In this document: piece by piece, positions 38,680 through 48,733 of the stretch
Numbering within the stretch: the first letter of the stretch is position 1
How the letters are laid out: every line of letters starts with the position of its first letter
Assembly: GCF_023100685.1 (NCBI RefSeq)
Contig: NZ_CP090064.1
Span: 2,666,001-2,730,000 of the forward strand
Source of the DNA: Proteus vulgaris
GTDB lineage: Bacteria; Pseudomonadota; Gammaproteobacteria; Enterobacterales; Enterobacteriaceae
Length of the DNA: 64,000 bases
Direction: 5' to 3'
The notes under the pieces: model-generated
Told to the model about the DNA's origin: nothing
Seen by the model: only the letters and a program-made list of their open reading frames with translations
The model's database searches: none
Program-made: the position numbers and the translations under genes

Positions 38680-40366
38680 TTACCAGCCATAAGAAACACC
38701 ACCACCGACAACACCGCGATCTTCCGTATTCCATGAAGCTGAAATACGAATAATTGCACTTTCTGTTATTTGATACTGAGCACCTGTTGCAAGTGCATTA
38801 GCATCTCGATAATTACCAACCCCCACACCTAAACTAAAAGTGTGAGCCGTCACATAGGGAATATTCGCCATAGCTGCAACGGAAGCGATACCAGCACTTG
38901 CTCTCTTATCTGCCTTATCAATTTTATTATCCATATTTTTTAGTGCAATATCGTTATCAATAAAGATATTTTTAATTTTATTATTGGTATATTCATTTGC
39001 AATAGAGATAGAGTCATGTTTTGATTTTTCTATATATTCCTTCAACGATTCATCTCTATCACTAATAATGCTATTAGTGATATTAATATACTCATTTCCT
39101 TTTTGAGCAATATACTTCTCACGCTCCTTTATTATTTTTTCCAATAAGCCCTTCCATACCCGATGCTATTTTACTAATTTCTATATCCGTATAAGTATTA
39201 GCACTTTTTTCTGATGCTTTAACTTGCCCTTCTGTTGATATTGTAATTTCATTTCTAACATTATCAATATGCTCAACTATTTTTACATCATGCTGATTAA
39301 CTTTAAAATCAGTATACTCTTTACCACTATTTTCAACTTCAATAAATCTATTATTTGTGTAATTTTTAATATCCGTTTCAGACTCACTAATTTTATTATC
39401 AGTATAAGACTCAACACCGGCTTTCATATCTGAAAGTTTATCTTCGGTATAAAGGTAGAATTCATTTTTTTCTTCATTGATATAATTAATAATTGTATCT
39501 TGATATTCGTTTATTTTACTATCGGTATATTGATTTGATTTTTTATTTGCATCATCAGCCAATGCCTTTGCTTTAGATTCACTTTGTTTTAATACAGCTT
39601 CACTTGCTTTAGAGATATCATTTTGTATTACTTTGTTATTTTCATTTATTTGAGTTGTGGTTGCTTTGAGTAGAGTATTTTTTTCTTGCTCAATTTTATC
39701 ATTGATGACGACATTATTGTCACGAATACGCTTATCAGCTTCAATAAGAATATTATTTTTCTCTTCTTGCAGTTGAGAAACATTCACCGCATCTGTATCT
39801 TGTGTTCCTGCTGCAACATTAATAATTTGTCGCTGATTTTTATCACTACCTATTGATAGCGTATTATCTCGATTATTACTGCTTTTATCACCTAATATAA
39901 TAGCATTACTTGCTGTTCCTGATGACTTACTGCCAATAAGGACCGAATTTTCAGCGCTATCTGAAAGGCGGCTTCCACTGCCTAATATCACCCCATTTTC
40001 CGCATTATTTATTGCACCTTTACCTATACTAATTGCATCCTTACCTTCACTATAAGCTTGAGAGCCAATAGACAGTGAACCTTCGCCAATAGCCATTGCC
40101 CCACTTCCTAATGACAATGCATTATCCCCTATTGCCGTACTTTTATGACCGATTGCTGTTGCATTTTTACCTTCAGCGCCGGCATTAGCTCCAATCGCTG
40201 TTGATTGGTCTGAATGTGCCCACGTATTATATCCAACTGCTGTCGCCTCATTACCATCTGCTTTACTATCTCCACCTAATAAAGTGGTATTGTTGGCATA
40301 AGAAAATGTAGATGAAAATAATATAATAGCCAATAGTTTCATCTTAAAACTTATATTACAAATCAT
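38680..40366 (-). pseudogene. Trimeric autotransporter adhesin (YadA type), split by frameshift
   Basis: Two frames form one adhesin. The first (40366 to 39119) has a signal peptide (KMKLLAIILFSSTFSYA), YadA-like head repeats of the AIGxxA type (about 30-165), a neck motif RQIINVAAGTQDTDAVNVSQL (in pieces) and the start of a coiled-coil stalk. The second (39144 to 38680) continues the stalk and ends in the YadA anchor (FSLGVGVGNYRD.. ITESAIIRISASW.. GVVGGGVSYGW). A six-base A run at 39135-39140 (minus strand) causes the shift; with five A the frame is continuous, at about 560 residues. It could be a sequencing error, a mutation or phase variation. Confidence 0.8.
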
Positions 40367-40737
40367 ATTTATATCACTCCATAATTAATAAACTCATACA
40401 TAGAGTAATATGTATTTTATTTTTTACACATTATATATTTTACAAAATAATTTAATTCCACTCAGGAATTTCATTATAAATGAATAATAACATCTCTATA
40501 TAATTAGATAATCAATGAAAAAATAAATTACTATTTTTTATTTTCAAAATAAAATCAACCACTAAAGAAAAAAGACAAATAATAAAAAAACAAGAATAAT
40601 ATTTAATATTAAAAACAAGATCCATTTTAATAAAATTAAAATGTTTTAAATTTTGAGATAAAGATCAAATAATAATAACGTTATTTTTTTATATTTTAAT
40701 AGCATTATAAATTTATATTACAACAATAACTAAGTAT
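40367..40737. other. AT-rich promoter region of the autotransporter
   Basis: Very AT-rich DNA upstream of the adhesin. The adhesin ATG at 40366 has GGAG ten bases ahead. No operator was recognised. Confidence 0.4.
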
Positions 40738-40769
40738 AAATCCCTAAACATTTTTATGTTTAGGGATTT
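40738..40769. terminator. Inverted repeat between acetyltransferase gene and autotransporter
   Basis: AAATCCCTAAACAT (40738-40751) and ATGTTTAGGGATTT (40756-40769) form a perfect 14-bp stem with a 4-base loop just beyond the acetyltransferase stop. There is no long T-run on the minus strand, but stem strength suggests transcript 3'-end formation. Confidence 0.6.
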
Positions 40770-40773
40770 ATGT

Positions 40774-41403
40774 TTATTCAATAAAAGTCGCTTCTGCGAT
40801 TAATAATTTATCAATTGAGGATTGACATAAATAAGGCCTAAGAGCTTCAAATTTCTTCTCTGACCATTGATAAATTTTTAACGATAAAAGTTGCTCAATC
40901 ACATTTGGATCAAAACGGAATTTAAGATGTTTCGCTGGCGTTCCACCTACAATGCTATAAGGCTCTACATCTTTGGAAACAACACTATTAGCAGCAACAA
41001 TAGCCCCTTCACCAACAGTGACTCCAGGCATTATCATTGCACGCATTCCTATCCATGCACCATCCTGAATATGAGTATCACCTTTACCTATATAAGCTTC
41101 TTCAATTTTATCCATAAAAGGATATAGAGAGAACCAGTCCACACGATGAGTATGGTTTCCGCCCATTAATATAACGGCTTGTGCACCAATACAAACATAA
41201 TCACCGATATATAATTTATCAATTTCCCATAATGGTTCCCATTGCAGGCTAACTTCATCACCATAAAGATAGCGCACAACAGAAGCTTCAAAACCCTCAT
41301 CCCAACAATCACTGTAATAGCTATGTTGTCCTTTGATGATAATGTTTTTATTTTTTACTGTTTCATGTAGATATTCTACACGTGACCAATGCTTATTTTT
41401 CAT
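40774..41403 (-). CDS. CatB/Vat-type hexapeptide-repeat acetyltransferase
   Basis: 209-residue acetyl-CoA-dependent acyltransferase with a left-handed beta-helix: successive hexapeptide units appear at IGDYVCIGAQAVILMGG, IQDGAWIGMRAMIMPGVTVG and GAIVAANSVVSKDVEPYSIVGG in pieces. The motif GGNHTHRVDWFSLYPF carries the catalytic His of the xenobiotic acetyltransferase group (CatB chloramphenicol and Vat streptogramin enzymes). It stands alone on the minus strand. The natural substrate is not known; antibiotic acetylation is a possibility from family resemblance only. Confidence 0.78.
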   Translation of the reverse strand: MKNKHWSRVEYLHETVKNKNIIIKGQHSYYSDCWDEGFEASVVRYLYGDEVSLQWEPLWEIDKLYIGDYVCIGAQAVILMGGNHTHRVDWFSLYPFMDKIEEAYIGKGDTHIQDGAWIGMRAMIMPGVTVGEGAIVAANSVVSKDVEPYSIVGGTPAKHLKFRFDPNVIEQLLSLKIYQWSEKKFEALRPYLCQSSIDKLLIAEATFIE

Positions 41404-41602
41404 AATATGACTCGCTATAAATTAATGAGTCATCAAAGAATGCTTAATTCTCTGATGATGTGTTCGCATTCAAAACACATCGCCTTAAGCTATCCTAGGT
41501 TGAAGTAATAAAGGATTTTGTTTCATTTTACTTTATTATCCTGTCTCTTTATTCGATAAACTTATACCACTATTGTTATCTGTCATCATAAGCTTTATTG
41601 AC

Positions 41603-41652
41603 GAAAAAACCACGGATAATCTACATAACATTTTATGACTATCCATGGTTTA
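41603..41652 (-). terminator. Terminator after the OYE-family gene
   Basis: On the minus strand AAACCATGGATAG pairs (with mismatches) with TATCCGTGGTTT and is followed by TTTTCG. It starts near the reductase stop. Confidence 0.65.
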
Positions 41653-41660
41653 AGAAATGA

Positions 41661-42752
41661 CTATTTAAAAAAATCTTTACTACCATGAGGCGCACAACGT
41701 AAATATTGAGGCGCTACTTTTATGGTTTGCTTCAGTTTTTCTGCCGCATGCCAAGGCCAACGAGGATCGTATAAAATACCTCGACCTAATGCAATAAAGT
41801 CAGCTTGCTCTGTTAATAAAATAGCTTCAGCTTGTTCTGGCTCGGTAATAAGTCCAACCGTAATAACTGGCAATTGTGTTTCATTATAAATAGCCTGAGC
41901 AAATGGCACTTGATAATTAGGGCCTAGTTTAATATTTTGCTTATCAGATAAACCACCAGAAGAAACATGAATATAATGGCAACCTAACTCTTCAAGATGT
42001 TGCGTTAAAGCAACTGTGCTTTCAAGATCCCAGCCACCGTCAACCCAATCTGTTGCAGAAATTCTCACTCCAACACAAACATTATCAGAAACAGCATTTT
42101 TCACTCCAACAAAAACATCTGCTAATAACCGACTACGATTATTAAAATCACCACCATACTGATCTGTTCTATCATTTGATAATGGGGATAAGAATTCATG
42201 CAATAAATATCCATGAGCGCCATGAATTTCAATAACATCAAAACCTGCTGATTCTGCTCTTTTCGCTGCCTCAATAAAGGATTGCTTTATCTCTTCAATT
42301 TCTTCAATAGTCAGAGCATGAGGCTGATGATTTTTTCCAAAAGGAATTGCTGAAGGTGCAACTTTTTGCCAACCATAAGGAGAATCTGGTGCTAATGATC
42401 CGCCACCATTCCAAGGTAAATCAGTTGATGCTTTGCGCCCCGCATGGGCGATTTGTATACCAATTTTAGCAGAGGAATATTGCTTAATATTATCAACCAA
42501 TTTTTTTAATTCACTGCCATGCTGATCAGACCAAATGCCTAAATCTTTATAGCTAATACGGCCTCTCGGTTCAACAGCAGTAGCTTCCACAATCACAAGC
42601 GAAGCACCTGATAATGCAAGCTGCCCATAATGCATAATGTGCCACGTTGTCGGATAACCATCTTGTGCTGAATATTGGCACATTGGCGCAACAATAATAC
42701 GATTATCTAACTGATGGGGGCCTAATTTTTTAGGGGAAAACAACAAACTCAT
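41661..42752 (-). CDS. Old yellow enzyme-family NAD(P)H:flavin oxidoreductase
   Basis: FMN-dependent alkene reductase of the YqjM/XenA class, 363 residues forming a TIM barrel. FMN and substrate motifs visible are PMCQYSAQDG (about 22-31), QIAHAGRKAS (about 110-119; His for substrate), EIHGAHGYLLHEFLSPLSN (about 170-188) and the C-terminal phosphate-binding FIALGRGILYDPRWPWHAA. It reduces activated C=C bonds such as enones; XenA also acts on nitro compounds. It is monocistronic on the minus strand. Confidence 0.85.
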   Translation of the reverse strand: MSLLFSPKKLGPHQLDNRIIVAPMCQYSAQDGYPTTWHIMHYGQLALSGASLVIVEATAVEPRGRISYKDLGIWSDQHGSELKKLVDNIKQYSSAKIGIQIAHAGRKASTDLPWNGGGSLAPDSPYGWQKVAPSAIPFGKNHQPHALTIEEIEEIKQSFIEAAKRAESAGFDVIEIHGAHGYLLHEFLSPLSNDRTDQYGGDFNNRSRLLADVFVGVKNAVSDNVCVGVRISATDWVDGGWDLESTVALTQHLEELGCHYIHVSSGGLSDKQNIKLGPNYQVPFAQAIYNETQLPVITVGLITEPEQAEAILLTEQADFIALGRGILYDPRWPWHAAEKLKQTIKVAPQYLRCAPHGSKDFFK

Positions 42753-43043
42753 ATAAAGCCTCCTGCTACCAATAAGAATTTATGCAAAGAAAATTACTTT
42801 GCTTATAAATAAATGGATTTAATATACAAGTTTAAGGCTATCGGATCTTATCCATCAAGGCGATGCCCTACTTCACATTGTGATGATAAATACTTTATTT
42901 CTTAGTTATTATTTATTCTTACCTAAACCTTATAGTTATTAAAAAATGTAAAAGTTACTCAATAAACTATCACCTTATTTTAATCTGCTACAACGGAATA
43001 AGATATTATTTGAAACGTATAAAACAAGAAATGAACAACATGA
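42753..43043. other. Intergenic region upstream of the OYE-family gene
   Basis: AT-rich DNA with no ORF or operator recognised. The right end is bounded by the bidirectional terminator at 43044-43075. Confidence 0.4.
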
Positions 43044-43075
43044 AAAAGATCAGCACTAAATACTGATCTTTTTTC
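43044..43075. terminator. Bidirectional terminator after the DUF2798 gene
   Basis: AAAAGATCAG and CTGATCTTTT form a stem with a short loop, with A-rich and T-rich flanks on the two sides. It ends the minus-strand gene 43079-43357. Confidence 0.8.
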
Positions 43076-43078
43076 TAA

Positions 43079-43357
43079 TTAGTCATTCGATTTTGCAGGC
43101 TTAACCAGTAACAGAGAGAAACGTCTTGCGATAGGCAATACAAATAAGACGGTTGGAAAAGCAATCATCCAAGAGATCCCCCAAGAGCTTAACCATGGGG
43201 AGATAACATACATACCCATTCCTAACGATTTGACGGTACTAATAAAAGCAACAATACCTGACATAATAAAAGAAAGGAAAAAAGGAACAAGAAAAATCAT
43301 TGCTCGAGTAGGCAGTTTAGGAATACCTAAAAAATAATTTTTGTCATGAAAAGACAT
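43079..43357 (-). CDS. Small DUF2798-type membrane protein
   Basis: 92-residue protein with two membrane helices (about 18-40 and 58-80) and the DUF2798 features: FFLSFIMSGIVAFISTVKSL, then WLSSWGISWMIAFPTVLFVLPIARRF in pieces. The frame extends to 43405, but the ATG at 43357 (MSFHDKNYF) gives a clean start. Function is unknown. It is the only gene in its unit. Confidence 0.65.
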   Translation of the reverse strand: MSFHDKNYFLGIPKLPTRAMIFLVPFFLSFIMSGIVAFISTVKSLGMGMYVISPWLSSWGISWMIAFPTVLFVLPIARRFSLLLVKPAKSND

Positions 43358-43611
43358 AGTGAAAGACCCCAATAATACGATTGTACAACGGCACATAACT
43401 GCCAATACAACAGGCTAAAACTAAGTTATATGCGTTGATTAACGTAAACGCTTACGAGTCTTATTGACTAAACTGTAGGCTAGTTTATTAATAAATATTT
43501 TTTTGTCAACTAAATTATTCTATTCTCATCTAGAGAATAAATGATATGAGATAAATATACGTTTCTTTTGTTTTATATAAAATTTATTTATATAATTAAA
43601 CAATTAAAAAT
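43358..43611. other. AT-rich intergenic region
   Basis: About 250 bp between two small minus-strand genes with no ORF or clear operator. Confidence 0.4.
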
Positions 43612-43644
43612 AATAAAAATGAGAAAACATTATCTTGTTTTCTC
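43612..43644 (-). terminator. Terminator after the DUF5713 gene
   Basis: On the minus strand GAGAAAACA and TGTTTTCTC form a 9-bp stem followed by ATTTTTATT. Confidence 0.75.
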
Positions 43645-43652
43645 ACACTTTT

Positions 43653-43991
43653 TTACCAATCTCTTGTTGCAATTAATTCTTCTATATCAGCATCTTTAAA
43701 ACCATATTCATCAGCAATAATACCAAAATCTTCTGCAATACACTCTCTTGCAACGGTTTCAATCTCACTACCTTCTTCACAAAACTCCTCAGCAAGATCA
43801 TTAAATTGATCTGTTGTTTCTTGAGTTAAAATATAAAGCTCTGATAAATCTTTAGGTGAAGTCGCTTCAATTTTAAAACACAGTGTTTTAAGTAAATCTT
43901 GTCCTTTTTTTACCAGGTGAGCTGGATAATACTCATCATTTTCCATCTCTTTTAAAAAAGAGTGTAAAGCTAAAACTGAATTATTGATCAT
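43653..43991 (-). CDS. DUF5713 family protein
   Basis: 112-residue acidic cytoplasmic protein. The sequence fits the DUF5713 family: EMENDEYYPAHLVKKGQDLL, ELYILTQETTDQFNDLAEEF and EEGSEIETVARECIAEDFGI. AGGA seven bases before the ATG sets the start. No function is known for the family. It is divergent from the gene at 44146. Confidence 0.7.
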   Translation of the reverse strand: MINNSVLALHSFLKEMENDEYYPAHLVKKGQDLLKTLCFKIEATSPKDLSELYILTQETTDQFNDLAEEFCEEGSEIETVARECIAEDFGIIADEYGFKDADIEELIATRDW

Positions 43992-44145
43992 GGTGAAATC
44001 CTATTTAAGTATTTACCTTAGTGACATTAAATACATGTCCTTTTTCTGGTAAGGATATATTACTTTCTTTAATTAAATGATTCATTTCTGTTACACTGAA
44101 TTTATACAACTTTAAGAGTAAATAGAATATAGGCAATAAAGTAAA

Positions 44146-44877
44146 ATGACTAAAAAAATACGAATTATTTTTCTTTTTTTGACTATCGCTTTGCTTTCTT
44201 TTTTTATTCTTAATTTCTATTTTAAGCACTCCCCTTTAGCAACATGGAAATTTTATGGCAGTAATGGTGAATACATTACAGGTCGTTACTATCCACCAGC
44301 AAAAGACAGTGCAACAGATCTCATAATTTCAATTCCAGAAGTTCCAGAAAAAAACGGTTTAAAAATAACAAAATGGGATAATTGTCATTTAAATTTAAAC
44401 AACGATAACAAAACATTGGATATCTCTTATTTTACAAATGGGCTCATTCAAGCCTCATTTTCCACAGATAATCCAATTTATATGCCTCTAATAGAGCTTA
44501 ATTTTTATCAGCCTGATGATATGCATTGGTCGATAACTCGTTTAACTGATGGCACTTATAAAGGCTGGATCTGGGATAATGTCGCTAATCAATTAATTCC
44601 CATACATTACCAATCTGATAGAACAACATTAATTGAAGGCACTAACTATACACTGATGCCTGGTAGTTATTGGCTATTTCAGCGTTGGGATAATGGAGTA
44701 TTAGTGGAAGAATACAATTTAGATGATTTACCTGCAAAAGATAACTTTATTCCTGAAAGCGATAAACAACGTCTAGAACACGCAAAAGCAGAATTTCAGA
44801 ATATAGCGAATGAACTAGCAAAACCGTTAAATTTACCATTTGATTTACATTTATGGGATAACTCATTTTGTGAGTAA
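44146..44877 (+). CDS. Hypothetical membrane-anchored or exported protein
   Basis: 243-residue protein with one N-terminal hydrophobic helix (about 6-26, FLFLTIALLSFFILNFYF) without a lipobox Cys, then a soluble domain with repeated Trp-rich segments (WKFYGSNGEY, MHWSITRLTDGTYKGWIWDN, YWLFQRWDNGVLVEEYNLDD). I do not recognise the family; the middle resembles a beta-propeller-like or DUF2931-like fold only loosely. The acidic C-terminal part has a single Cys at its end (NSFCE). It is followed by a terminator. Confidence 0.55.
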   Translation: MTKKIRIIFLFLTIALLSFFILNFYFKHSPLATWKFYGSNGEYITGRYYPPAKDSATDLIISIPEVPEKNGLKITKWDNCHLNLNNDNKTLDISYFTNGLIQASFSTDNPIYMPLIELNFYQPDDMHWSITRLTDGTYKGWIWDNVANQLIPIHYQSDRTTLIEGTNYTLMPGSYWLFQRWDNGVLVEEYNLDDLPAKDNFIPESDKQRLEHAKAEFQNIANELAKPLNLPFDLHLWDNSFCE

Positions 44878-44890
44878 TAACCACCATGTG

Positions 44891-44918
44891 AAATGCTCCC
44901 AGAGGGATGGGAGCATTT
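44891..44918 (+). terminator. Terminator after the gene at 44146
   Basis: AAATGCTCCC and GGGAGCATTT form a 10-bp stem with an 8-base loop, 14 bp after the stop. Confidence 0.7.
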
Positions 44919-45574
44919 CTGACACAGAATGATTTAATTTATACTAAATAACACCATCTAATTTCATATAAATTCCTTTTAATAAAAATCAAATTCCTTT
45001 TAAAACACGAAGTTCTATTGCAAGAGTATAGATGAATAGAGTAAATAATTTAAATCTAATAAAATGTTGCACAACAGGGATATAATAATCCTATTATTTT
45101 ATTTCAATAAAACAATAAAGCATCATTTTAATAGACATATTAATCAATGAAATTATTTTTTTATATTTATATTATCTTAAATACACCATCACATTTAATC
45201 ATTCTTAACTAATGTTATATTTCATTTTAAAAAAGCAAGCATCTTAGGTAAATCATTTAAGTTAACTTAGCATAATAATGTGAGAATATACTACCTATAA
45301 CAAACCAAGAATAGTAATTCTAACTTAATTCGTTTTTAAAAATTAACATTAAATGCCTTAAAATAATAAAATACAAAACAAAATTATCTAGAAACTCCAT
45401 TCATATTAATACTTTATTTTTAAAGTCGCCTATTTTTAGTAAAAAAAAATATTAAATAAAATCTTATCTTACATTAAGAGTTCATTAATCAAACTTGATT
45501 TTACATTTTATTATATTGCTCAATTTTTATTTGGCTCTTATACTTTCTTAAGACGATTTTAGATAGGTATTATT
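44919..45574. other. AT-rich region upstream of a two-component system
   Basis: About 650 bp of AT-rich DNA without recognisable genes. It should hold the promoter of the response regulator gene, but no operator was identified. Confidence 0.45.
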
Positions 45575-46240
45575 ATGAATATTTTATTGGTTGAAGACGA
45601 TCTACAACTCGGTAAAGCGCTTTGTCGCGGGCTTGAAATTGCCGGTTTTCACCCATGTTGGGTTAGGTTACTTGCTGATGCTCGTGTTCAACTGAGCCAG
45701 CGCCCTTTTGATTTAATGCTATTAGATTTGGGTCTACCGGATGGCGATGGACAAGATGAACTTATTGCACTTAGAAAGAACGGCGAAAAAATTCCGATCA
45801 TCATTTTAACGGCTCGAACTCAAATCGACAATTTAGTACAAACTTTAGATTCAGGGGCTGATGATTTTTTACCGAAGCCTTTCGCTATGCCTGAACTTAT
45901 TTCCCGTGTAAAAGCAGTTAGCCGTAGAATGGCTGGTTTTTCATCACAAATATGGTCTATTGGGGATTTACAGCTTAATCCTGCAAACCATCAAGTCACC
46001 TTAAATGACGAACTGCTTTTATTATCAGGTAAAGAATATCAGTTGTTATACGAATTAATGCGTAATACTGATAATGTAGTGCGTAAATCCGAGTTAGAAC
46101 AACGCCTATTTGGTTTAGATGATAAAATTGAAAGTAATTCACTTGAAGTCCACATGCATAATTTACGTAGAAAAATAGGAAAAGAGCGAATTATCACTGT
46201 GCGTGGTGTGGGTTATTTATTAAAAAAAGATGCTAACTAA
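45575..46240 (+). CDS. OmpR-family response regulator (QseB/PmrA-like)
   Basis: 221-residue response regulator with a receiver (acidic D8/D9 in LLVEDDLQLG, phospho-acceptor D51 in LMLLDLGLPDGDG, Lys in DDFLPKPF) and an OmpR-type winged helix (about 125-218; LLLSGKEYQLLYELMRN, then VHMHNLRRKIGKERIITVRG). The subfamily resembles QseB, PmrA and TctD. It is directly followed by its kinase (the stop and next ATG are adjacent). Signal and targets are unknown. Confidence 0.85.
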   Translation: MNILLVEDDLQLGKALCRGLEIAGFHPCWVRLLADARVQLSQRPFDLMLLDLGLPDGDGQDELIALRKNGEKIPIIILTARTQIDNLVQTLDSGADDFLPKPFAMPELISRVKAVSRRMAGFSSQIWSIGDLQLNPANHQVTLNDELLLLSGKEYQLLYELMRNTDNVVRKSELEQRLFGLDDKIESNSLEVHMHNLRRKIGKERIITVRGVGYLLKKDAN

Positions 46241-47644
46241 ATGAAGATCCGTTCTTTCTTTATTTACACCATTGTTCTTCAAATTATCTCTATTGTTATG
46301 CTTTGGGGCGTATGGTTAGCTTGGATACAATTTGATTATCTTGCTGAGTTTGAAAAAATTTATAATAAACAACAAGAAATTATTGCTGAGGGTTTTGCTA
46401 ATACCTTAGAAAGTGTTGCTGATCAGCCTGAAGTCCTTAAAGAAATCGCTCATAACTTACAAGGTATGTATATAGATGCCATGCTCAATGGCGAAGATGA
46501 TGAATTACAATATCTGCCGTGGTTTATTGCCTTAGATGCAAATAATACTCTGATTTATACTAACCGCCCTGAATTACCTATTCCAACCAGAGTGCTTTCA
46601 TTAGCATCCGAAAAAGTCTCTGTGGCGGGTGAAAAGTGGATCCTCTCTTTTAGTTGGGGAGAAAAACACAAAATAAAAGTATTTATTGGTGAATCCGTTG
46701 AAGATAGGGGGCATGTTATAGGTAACCCTGTTGAGGGAACATTTGTGCCCTTTCTGTTTATTCTAGCAACAGTTATTTTTGCTATTTTAATTACAGCTTA
46801 TTTTAGTTTACGTCCGTTAAGGCAAGCTGCAGAACTAATTTCTAATCGTAAACCTCGTAATTTAACGCCGATTAATGTCGGTCAACAATTTAAAGAAATA
46901 CGTCCAATCTTTAAAGAATTAAACCAGTTAATGGCAAGAATTGATGCAGCTAATATTCGTGAAAAACAATTTATGGCAGATGCCGCCCATGAATTAAGAA
47001 CACCAATAGCTGCTGTTATTGCTCAATTACATCTACTCTCTTTAGTAGATGATCAACATGAGCGCGAAGAGATTATTGATGATATGAAACAATCACTTGA
47101 TAGAGCCGCAGCTCTTTCTCATCAAGTAATTGATTTAGCACGATTAGAATGTGATGATTTTCCACTTAAAATAGAAACCCTTGATATCTATAACATCATT
47201 GGTAATGCAATAGCACAACGTGTTCCCTATGCAATTAGTAAAAATATTGAACTATCACTAAATGAAGGGCATCCATTGCCCCTTAAAACTGATAAACAGG
47301 CATTACTCTCTATATTTAATAATCTACTTGATAATGCTATTAAATATTGTCCTAAAGGTAGCCAAGTAGAAGTTACTATTGAAAATAGATATGCAGAAGG
47401 GGTTAACATTTTTGTGCGTGACGATGGGCCAGGAGTGGCAAAAGAACATATTAATGCCCTTTTTTCACGTTTTTATCGTGTTCCTGGTTCAAATGAAACG
47501 GGGAGTGGCTTAGGGTTATCTATTGCACAAAACCTCGCTAATAAAATTCAAGCCTCATTAATTGTGGCTGAAGGACTTAATAATAGAGGTATCGGTTTTA
47601 TTATCACGCTACCGTTAGAAATAAAACCATCAGAAAATGATTAA
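46241..47644 (+). CDS. Sensor histidine kinase (QseC-like)
   Basis: 467-residue partner kinase of the preceding regulator. Two membrane helices (about 7-30 and 168-190) flank a periplasmic sensor domain of about 135 residues. The H-box is FMADAAHELRTPIAAVIAQL, the N-box NNLLDNAIKYCPKG and the G-boxes DDGPGV and GSGLGLSIAQNLA. Start is immediately after the regulator stop. The ligand is unknown. A strong terminator follows. Confidence 0.85.
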   Translation: MKIRSFFIYTIVLQIISIVMLWGVWLAWIQFDYLAEFEKIYNKQQEIIAEGFANTLESVADQPEVLKEIAHNLQGMYIDAMLNGEDDELQYLPWFIALDANNTLIYTNRPELPIPTRVLSLASEKVSVAGEKWILSFSWGEKHKIKVFIGESVEDRGHVIGNPVEGTFVPFLFILATVIFAILITAYFSLRPLRQAAELISNRKPRNLTPINVGQQFKEIRPIFKELNQLMARIDAANIREKQFMADAAHELRTPIAAVIAQLHLLSLVDDQHEREEIIDDMKQSLDRAAALSHQVIDLARLECDDFPLKIETLDIYNIIGNAIAQRVPYAISKNIELSLNEGHPLPLKTDKQALLSIFNNLLDNAIKYCPKGSQVEVTIENRYAEGVNIFVRDDGPGVAKEHINALFSRFYRVPGSNETGSGLGLSIAQNLANKIQASLIVAEGLNNRGIGFIITLPLEIKPSEND

Positions 47645-47670
47645 TTACTTGTTAATTAACAAAATATTAG

Positions 47671-47697
47671 AAAGGAGGCATTCATGCCTCCTTTTTC
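47671..47697 (+). terminator. Terminator after the two-component operon
   Basis: AAAGGAGGCA and TGCCTCCTTT form a 10-bp stem with a TTCA loop, followed by TTC TTT. Confidence 0.9.
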
Positions 47698-47725
47698 TTT
47701 TATCACCGTAGCGTTAATTGTTGAT

Positions 47726-48052
47726 TTATTCCCAAAGCTTTATTAGCCAACGTAACCCAGCAGTCACTATTGCGGCACTAAGCACAATCATAATAAATGG
47801 CTTTTTTTGCCAAGTGAGAACACCCGCTACCCCGACGCCAATAATTTTTGATATATCAGCAAGTTGATTGCCATCAAAAAATGTTGAGGTCGTTGCCACT
47901 GAAAATAAAATAACAATTGCTGATAATGAAAGTATCTCTTTTACACGAGGCGAAACACCGGACCTATTGTTAAGCAATATTCCGGAAAGACGCATTGCAT
48001 ATGTGCCAACAGCAAGAATAATAATTCCTGTAATAATAGATGCGGTGGACAT
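47726..48052 (-). CDS. azlD: AzlD-family branched-chain amino acid export subunit
   Basis: 108-residue membrane protein with four helices, of the AzlD/YgaH family that works with AzlC-type proteins to export branched-chain amino acids or analogues. Start region IITGIIILAVGTYAMRLSGI and R/G-rich loop MRLSGILLNNRSGVSPRVKE fit the family. AAGGAG six bases ahead precedes the ATG, which overlaps the azlC stop by one base. Confidence 0.78.
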   Translation of the reverse strand: MSTASIITGIIILAVGTYAMRLSGILLNNRSGVSPRVKEILSLSAIVILFSVATTSTFFDGNQLADISKIIGVGVAGVLTWQKKPFIMIVLSAAIVTAGLRWLIKLWE

Positions 48053-48714
48053 TAAATTCTCCTTAGCACAAATAACACGCCAACTAATGACAATAAAACG
48101 GGGATCCCTACAGGTAAAAATAGTGTTGTTATAAGAGCAATGGCACTACCAATAATTGCAGCATTACGTGTTAGTTTATTTTTTAATGCTGGCAAACTTA
48201 GTGCCAAGATAATAGCGGGGAACATCGCATCTAACCCTAACATCTTAATATCAACAATAAATGATCCTAAATAAATACCTATCATGGTTCCTAAAGGCCA
48301 AACAAGTAAAATGCTCAACCCACATGCCCAAAATGCAAGTTTATTCTGTTCAGCTGTTCGTTGAGATAAACCAAATACAACACTTTCATCATTTAATATA
48401 TGAAAGCCTAATAATGATTTAAGCCCTTTTCCGGGTAAATCTTTTACAGCCATACTGAAGGGAATATGTCGTGCATTAACCATCAATCCAGCAAGCGCTG
48501 CATAAATTGCACTTCCTCCCATCGCCACTACACCAATAAAAAGAAACTCAGAAGCGCCGGCTAAAACGAAAATGGATAACACTAATGGCACCCAAAAATC
48601 AAACCCTTGTGTATGAGCCAAAGCACCATAAGAGATACCAACAATACCATCTGCTAATGAAACAAGCAGAATGTCTCTAAGTACGTTATTATCAAGCCGA
48701 CTGTTAATTTGCAT
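48052..48714 (-). CDS. azlC: AzlC-family branched-chain amino acid export protein
   Basis: 220-residue membrane protein with about six helices; AzlC/YgaZ family. Motifs SLADGIVGISYGALAHTQGF (20 residues) at the N-terminus, then a MVNARHIPFSMAV segment near residue 78, fit the family, which exports L-valine or analogues in E. coli (YgaZH). The gene is divergent from an XRE-cupin regulator with an operator between them (48734-48762). azlD follows with one base of overlap. Confidence 0.82.
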   Translation of the reverse strand: MQINSRLDNNVLRDILLVSLADGIVGISYGALAHTQGFDFWVPLVLSIFVLAGASEFLFIGVVAMGGSAIYAALAGLMVNARHIPFSMAVKDLPGKGLKSLLGFHILNDESVVFGLSQRTAEQNKLAFWACGLSILLVWPLGTMIGIYLGSFIVDIKMLGLDAMFPAIILALSLPALKNKLTRNAAIIGSAIALITTLFLPVGIPVLLSLVGVLFVLRRI

Positions 48715-48733
48715 AGAATATCGTATTTTTTAT

